A DNA stretch of 9,038 bases, from assembly GCA_023429275.1 (NCBI GenBank), contig JAEYWB010000057.1, positions 1-9,038 on the forward strand. Reading direction: 5' to 3'. The notes under the pieces were generated by a model that saw only the letters and a list, made by a program, of their open reading frames with translations, was not told where the DNA came from and made no database searches. Both the position numbers and the translations under genes were made by a program. Positions 5,707-9,038 of the stretch are shown here, one piece after another. Position 1 is the stretch's first letter. The number at the start of each line of letters is the position of its first letter. This DNA comes from Planctomycetota bacterium. GTDB lineage: Bacteria; Planctomycetota; Planctomycetia; Planctomycetales; Planctomycetaceae.

Positions 5707-6612
5707 ATGGCTCGCTGCCGTGGAGTGCTGTCTGCCCTGTTGCTCACCGCCGTCCTGGTGCTGCCCGCCCGTGCCGACTCACTCCTCTTGTGCGGAATGG
5801 AGGAAGTCTTCGAGATCGATCCCGATGCGGTGGAGTCCGGCCGATTCCGGAAGATCTGGAGCTGGCGAGCCCGCGACCGGAAGGAACTGAGCCCCGACCT
5901 GGTCAGGCGGTTCGGGACGACAGACGACTGCAAACCGGTCAACCAGGGGACGCAGATTCTCATCAGTTCCTCCGGCGGCGGCTGCGCCCTCGTCGACTAT
6001 CCGACCGGGACCGTACGGTGGACCGCAATCGTCCCGAACGCGCATTCGGTCGAACTCCTCCCGCGGGGACGGATCATCGTGGCGGGATCGGTGCACAAGG
6101 ACGGGAACCGTCTCGCGCTGTTCGATTCCTCACTGCCGGACGGCGAAGCTCTCTGGTCGACTCCGCTGAGTTCTGCCCACGGGGTCGTCTGGGACGAAGC
6201 GCGAAAGAGCCTGTGGGCCCTTGGGATGAATGAGTTGCGCCGCTACAGCCTCGAGAGCTGGGAGGAGGCGACTCCTTCGCTCGAGCTCGAGGCGACGCAC
6301 AAGGTCCCGGACGACGACGGGCACGATCTGCAGCCGGTCCCGGGGTCCCCGGATCTGATCGTGACGACCGGCAGGAGCGTCTTCCTGTTCGACCGGGATC
6401 GAGGAGAGTTCCGTCCGCATCCTGCCCTGCGCGACCGTCCGCGCGTCAAGTCGGTCACGGTCCATCCGGCGACAGGCCGGACCATCTTCGTTCAGGCGAG
6501 CGAGGCTCACTGGTGGACCGATGCGTTCCAGACATCGGATCCCCCTGCGACGACGCCGCTCACCGGCGAGCGGATCTACAAGGCCCGCTGGTTCCAGCAC
6601 GACACTCCGTGA
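5707..6612 (+). CDS. exported DUF6528-family beta-propeller-like protein
   Basis: A 301-residue protein. The first 24 residues (MARCRG, a hydrophobic Leu/Ala core, then PARADS) form a Sec signal peptide with cleavage probably after ARA or ADS. The mature part resembles the DUF6528 family: LLCGMEEVFEID at the N-terminus, then DDCKPVNQG, LISSSGGGCALVD, NAHSVELLPRGRIIVAGS, SSAHGVVWDEARKSLWALG, DGHDLQPV and RSVFLFDRD. The repeated four-strand pattern suggests a beta-propeller of five or six blades. No enzyme activity is established for the family. Four His residues (113, 130, 158, 206) sit at comparable places near blade starts. The ATG at 5707 was chosen; a GTG at 5701 adds two residues and is equally possible because neither has a good RBS. 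Likely periplasmic or surface-exposed. Family assignment is from memory of its motifs. Confidence 0.75.
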   Translation: MARCRGVLSALLLTAVLVLPARADSLLLCGMEEVFEIDPDAVESGRFRKIWSWRARDRKELSPDLVRRFGTTDDCKPVNQGTQILISSSGGGCALVDYPTGTVRWTAIVPNAHSVELLPRGRIIVAGSVHKDGNRLALFDSSLPDGEALWSTPLSSAHGVVWDEARKSLWALGMNELRRYSLESWEEATPSLELEATHKVPDDDGHDLQPVPGSPDLIVTTGRSVFLFDRDRGEFRPHPALRDRPRVKSVTVHPATGRTIFVQASEAHWWTDAFQTSDPPATTPLTGERIYKARWFQHDTP

Positions 6613-6731
6613 CGTCCAACCGCGTCCAGCGGTCCACGGCTCGCGGGACGGTGCGCCGTTGGTTGAAATCCCGCCCCGCCGTCGAGACGATGGCCGGACG
6701 CATCAACCAATTCCCACGGGAGAACCGAGAG
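6613..6731. other. 119-bp intergenic region before the peroxidase gene with two competing stems
   Basis: TTGGTTGA (6659-6666) is the exact reverse complement of TCAACCAA (6703-6710). GCGGGA (6643-6648) pairs with TCCCGC (6669-6674). The two stems interleave, so only one can form at a time. The first ends 21 nt before the peroxidase ATG. This could be a leader structure or chance; no promoter was identified. Confidence 0.35.
6718..6724 (+). promoter_or_regulatory. ribosome binding site of the peroxidase gene
   Basis: GGGAGAA lies 7 nt before the ATG at 6732 and fixes this start, which also opens directly into a signal peptide. Confidence 0.6.
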
Positions 6732-7304
6732 ATGTTGCGACGAAGTCTGCTGATGGCCGCACTGGCCGTCGCGTGCGGTGCCGCCGCCTGCCATGCCGAG
6801 GAGAAGACTGTGCCTGCTGCCCTCAATTTCAAGGCGAAGGACATCGACGGAAAGGAAGTCGATCTTTCCAAGTACAAGGGAAAGGTGATCCTGGTCGTCA
6901 ACGTCGCGAGCCGCTGCGGCTACACGCCGCAGTACCAGGGGCTCGAAACGCTCTACAGGAAGCACAAGGATGACGGCCTCGTCGTGCTCGGCTTCCCTTC
7001 GAACCAGTTCGGAGCCCAGGAGCCGGGGACCGACGAGCAGATCAAGGAGTTCTGCACGTCGAACTACAACGTCGACTTCGACCTGTTCTCGAAGGTCGAC
7101 GTGAACGGTCCCAAGGCCCACCCGTTCTACCAGTACCTGACCTCGGAAGAGACGAACAAGCCGTACGCCGGGAAGATCGGCTGGAACTTCGAGAAGTTCC
7201 TGATCAACCGCAAAGGTGAAGTCGTCGGCCGGTTCAAGCCAGGCGTGGCGCCGGACTCCGATGAACTGGTCGGAGCGGTCACGAAAGAACTCGAGAAGAA
7301 GTAG
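6732..7304 (+). CDS. exported glutathione-peroxidase-family thiol peroxidase (Cys-type)
   Basis: A 190-residue thioredoxin-fold peroxidase that reduces hydrogen or organic hydroperoxides. Catalytic tetrad residues are all present: Cys 62 in NVASRCGYTPQY, Gln 92 in GFPSNQFGAQEPG, and Trp 151-Asn 152 in GWNFEKFLI. The active residue is Cys, not selenocysteine. Cys 108 in KEFCTSNYNVDF matches the resolving cysteine of two-Cys enzymes such as yeast Gpx3 (FCQLNYGV), so thioredoxin-type rather than glutathione reductant is likely; VDVNG follows at 122-126. Residues 1-22 are a signal peptide (MLRRS, hydrophobic core, CHA before EEK), so the protein acts outside the cytoplasm; AVAC or AAAC could instead act as a loose lipobox. 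Length is normal for the family plus the leader. It is preceded by the DUF6528 gene (119-bp gap) and is convergent with the metal permease gene. Confidence 0.93.
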   Translation: MLRRSLLMAALAVACGAAACHAEEKTVPAALNFKAKDIDGKEVDLSKYKGKVILVVNVASRCGYTPQYQGLETLYRKHKDDGLVVLGFPSNQFGAQEPGTDEQIKEFCTSNYNVDFDLFSKVDVNGPKAHPFYQYLTSEETNKPYAGKIGWNFEKFLINRKGEVVGRFKPGVAPDSDELVGAVTKELEKK

Positions 7305-7352
7305 TCAGTGCGGAAAGCACGACCTCTCTTGTGATTGTCGGAGTCGGAGAAC

Positions 7353-7567
7353 TCACCACGAAGGCACTAGCGCATTGTCACACGAAGGATTTTGGGTTGC
7401 GTCCATCAGCCGGCGGGCGCTAGCCCCCGGTTCGAACCGGACGTTAGCGCGTTCCGGCTAATCGGACGACCCCCAAGTCCTGGCTGTGCCAAAACACGAG
7501 GACACGAAGAAAAAAGGGAAGGTCGTCTCGACATCACTTTCTTCGTGCCCTGGTCCCTTCGTGGTGA
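7353..7567. repeat. composite inverted-repeat element with CACGAAG words
   Basis: A 12-bp perfect terminal inverted repeat (TCACCACGAAGG / CCTTCGTGGTGA) bounds about 215 bp that contain a second perfect 10-bp inverted repeat (7503-7512 / 7538-7547, 25-nt spacer) and a separate palindrome. The arrangement resembles a small non-coding repeat family or a decayed MITE-like element. No transposase or target-site duplication is evident. It may also act as a bidirectional terminator between the convergent genes. Confidence 0.55.
7408..7459. repeat. 52-nt imperfect palindrome centred on CCGGTTCGAACCGG
   Basis: The centre, CCGGTTCGAACCGG (7427-7440), is a perfect 14-bp palindrome. Outward, GCGCTA (7417-7422) pairs with TAGCGC (7445-7450) and AGCCGG (7408-7413) pairs with CCGGCT (7454-7459). 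About 20 of the 26 positions are Watson-Crick pairs and two more are G-T. As RNA it would form a very stable, almost loopless hairpin. It looks like a REP-type palindromic unit; its role is unknown. Confidence 0.7.
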
Positions 7568-7598
7568 CCTCCTTCCCCGCCACCTCATGCAGTGCCCC

Positions 7599-8996
7599 TC
7601 AAGGAGTTGCAGGCGGGGGCGTTGAGGAGTCCCGGGGCGGATTCCGGGGGATCGCCCGGCCATGCGGGTCCTGCTCGGGCCGGTCGAGTTCCTCTTCGAG
7701 GATGCTCTGCAGTTCTTCGTCCAGGTAGTGTTCGACGTTGTGCGCTGTCGCGTGCAGGTGGTCGTCCGGGATCTGGAAGTGCCGCTGCATGTAGCTTTCG
7801 AACAGGCGATGGGCCCTGACGAGCCGCACGGCGGTCTCCCGACCGCGCGACGTCAGCGCGAACTCTCCGCCGCGCCGCTCGACGTCGCCCCGGCGGCCGA
7901 GTCCCCAGAGGGCGAGCCGCTGCAGCCAGGAGCGACCGATCGTCGAGCCTTCCGTTCCGCCGGATCCCGGCTCCTCGAGTCGATAGAGCGTCCCAAGCTG
8001 GTCTTCGGCCGCGATCCGCACTGCCAGCCGCATCCGGTGTCCGAGAGCTTCCGCCCACTTGATGCCGACCGCCAGAGCGAACAGGAGCCCTGCGGCGGTC
8101 GCGATCATTCCGGAAGTCCCGGCCGCCTGGACACCTCGATAACCGAACGTGGCGAACACCGCCGGCACCGCCGCGCGGGCCAGAACATGCCCAGCCAGTG
8201 AGGCCGCCGCGCCGATCCCCAGGCTGAGGAGCATCACGCTCGAGAACCGCCGGCTCAGGAGCAGCGCGGCTGCCGGCGGGACGATCAGCAGCCCGACGAC
8301 CAGGATGCTTCCGACCGTTTCGAACGCCGCGACCACGGCGAGGGCCGTCACCGCCATCAGGGCGTAATGAACGAAACGGGCATTGATCCCGATCGTGTTC
8401 GCCATGTCGGCGTCGAACGCAGAGAGCCGGACCTCCTTGAACGTGAACCAGAGCAGGATGCCGTTGATCAGCAGGACCGCGCCGTTGACGAGCATCGCCT
8501 TTGGAACTTCGAGCGGGCCCATCCGGATCGTGTCGAGCACCGTCAGCTCGAGGGAGCCGAACAGGACGCAGTCGGCATCGATGTGCGCCCGGTCGGCATA
8601 CTTTCGAACCAGAATGAGCCCGACCGCAAAGAGAGACGTGAAGACCACCCCGAGTGCGGCGCTGCTCTCGACCTTTCCGATCCGCTGAAGCCACTCGGTC
8701 AGGAACGTCGTCAGGATTCCGACGAGGATGGCGCTCAGGAACAGGCCCGAACTGAGAAAGAGGTCAAATCCCCCGGCCGGGACGAGTCCATGTGACCGGG
8801 CCGCCACCGCCACGAGGAACGCGCTGACGACGGCGGGGAGCGCGGTGTGACTGAGCGCATCCCCCATCATGCTCTGCCGCCGGAGCAGCAGCCACAGGCC
8901 GGGGACGGCACACGACATCGCCACGACCGCTCCGGTCAGGACGATCCAGGTGTCGTACGACTGCCATTCCCGGAGGTGCTGCCAGAAGGAACTCAC
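7599..8996 (-). CDS. metal ABC transporter permease fused to a DtxR/MntR-like metal-binding domain (YtgCR-like)
   Basis: A 465-residue two-part protein. Residues 1-320 are an ABC-3 family (ZnuB/MntB/TroC) permease with about nine membrane helices; LLLRRQSMMGDALSHTALP (36-54) and FETVGSILVVGLLIVPPAA (225-243) are the family signatures. Residues 329-450 match the DtxR/MntR architecture: a first helix EDQLGTLYRLEE, a short winged-helix-like stretch (350-383), then the metal-binding and dimerisation domain, ending at EQDPHGRAIP. Aligned by eye to DtxR and MntR, ligand positions are kept: Asp 332, His 396, Glu 400, His 415, Glu 422, His 423; DtxR Cys 102 (Glu in MntR) is His 419. Mn, Fe or Zn import is likely; the metal cannot be told. 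The start is GTG with GGGAG 10 nt upstream, but the frame stays open to the window edge. A Pro-rich tail (SSTPPPATP) ends the protein. The ATPase, binding protein and any second permease must lie to the right. Confidence 0.9.
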   Translation of the reverse strand: MSSFWQHLREWQSYDTWIVLTGAVVAMSCAVPGLWLLLRRQSMMGDALSHTALPAVVSAFLVAVAARSHGLVPAGGFDLFLSSGLFLSAILVGILTTFLTEWLQRIGKVESSAALGVVFTSLFAVGLILVRKYADRAHIDADCVLFGSLELTVLDTIRMGPLEVPKAMLVNGAVLLINGILLWFTFKEVRLSAFDADMANTIGINARFVHYALMAVTALAVVAAFETVGSILVVGLLIVPPAAALLLSRRFSSVMLLSLGIGAAASLAGHVLARAAVPAVFATFGYRGVQAAGTSGMIATAAGLLFALAVGIKWAEALGHRMRLAVRIAAEDQLGTLYRLEEPGSGGTEGSTIGRSWLQRLALWGLGRRGDVERRGGEFALTSRGRETAVRLVRAHRLFESYMQRHFQIPDDHLHATAHNVEHYLDEELQSILEEELDRPEQDPHGRAIPRNPPRDSSTPPPATP

Positions 8997-9006
8997 GGCT
9001 CGATAG

Positions 9007-9011
9007 CTCCC
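9007..9011 (-). promoter_or_regulatory. ribosome binding site supporting the permease GTG start
   Basis: On the minus strand GGGAG lies 10 nt before the GTG at 8996 and just after an upstream-frame TGA at 9016-9014, as expected for tightly spaced operon genes. Confidence 0.45.
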
Positions 9012-9013
9012 GG

Positions 9014-9038
9014 TCAGGGGGTCGGCGGTGGAGGGGAA
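9014..9038 (-). CDS. possible 3' end of the upstream operon gene, cut by the window edge
   Basis: In a frame different from the permease, codons from 9037 read S-P-P-P-P-T-P and stop at TGA (9016-9014), 17 nt before the permease GTG. The Pro-rich end resembles the permease's own tail (SSTPPPATP), and the following GGGAG is well placed for the next gene. An ABC ATPase or sister permease would be expected here. Only seven codons are visible, so this is a weak inference. Confidence 0.25.

Larger units (their letters stand above)
7305..7598. other. 294-bp convergent intergenic region, repeat-rich
   Basis: Between the peroxidase stop and the permease stop. No gene was seen. It carries outer arms TCACCACGAAGG (7353-7364) and CCTTCGTGGTGA (7556-7567), an inner stem CACGAAGAAA (7503-7512) with TTTCTTCGTG (7538-7547), several stray CACGAAG or CACGAGG words (7381, 7495, 7503), and a 52-nt palindrome (7408-7459). 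Base composition and word use differ clearly from the coding regions. Confidence 0.8.

Noticed and set aside
7585..8694. 369-codon minus-strand frame overlapping the permease
   Set aside because: It is the alternate frame of the permease gene with Arg/Pro/Gly-rich shadow composition; the 7599-8996 frame carries the family motifs.

Overview
The window is GC-rich, densely coding bacterial chromosome. Gene content fits a planctomycete (Planctomycetota, PVC superphylum): a membrane-anchored PP2C phosphatase with an extra C-terminal domain, an exported DUF6528 propeller, an EutR-like AraC regulator, a metal ABC permease fused to a DtxR-type domain (the fusion known from chlamydial YtgCR), and intergenic inverted repeats built on CACGAAG. 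The taxon is inferred from these traits, not from a marker gene.

Layout. Left part, all minus strand (read right to left): a PP2C-type Ser/Thr phosphatase (4886-3612), L-glutamate gamma-semialdehyde dehydrogenase, the second enzyme of proline degradation (3320-1554), and an AraC/EutR-like regulator (1092-103). Each gap is about 290-460 bp, so these are probably separate transcription units. Position 4887-5229 is a divergent intergenic region. To its right, on the plus strand, lie a DUF1992 protein (5230-5661), a secreted DUF6528 beta-propeller protein (5707-6612) and an exported glutathione-peroxidase-family thiol peroxidase (6732-7304). The last gene, minus strand, is the metal ABC permease with a C-terminal DtxR/MntR-like metal-sensing domain (8996-7599). 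Its operon partners would lie beyond the right edge.

Non-coding structure is rich. There is a long inverted repeat after the regulator (45-92), a dyad and a 12-bp direct repeat in the regulator's upstream region, and a 15-bp exact tandem duplication beside a strong hairpin behind the dehydrogenase. A 14-bp imperfect tandem repeat lies upstream of the dehydrogenase. A 52-nt imperfect palindrome sits inside a larger inverted-repeat region between the convergent peroxidase and permease genes. No tRNA, rRNA, CRISPR array, transposase or phage gene was seen.

The observation most worth following is the permease-DtxR fusion. It keeps nearly all metal-ligand positions of the MntR/DtxR family, but its DNA-binding part looks shortened and degenerate. 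It may be a metal sensor built into the transporter, or a cleavable repressor as proposed for chlamydial YtgCR.
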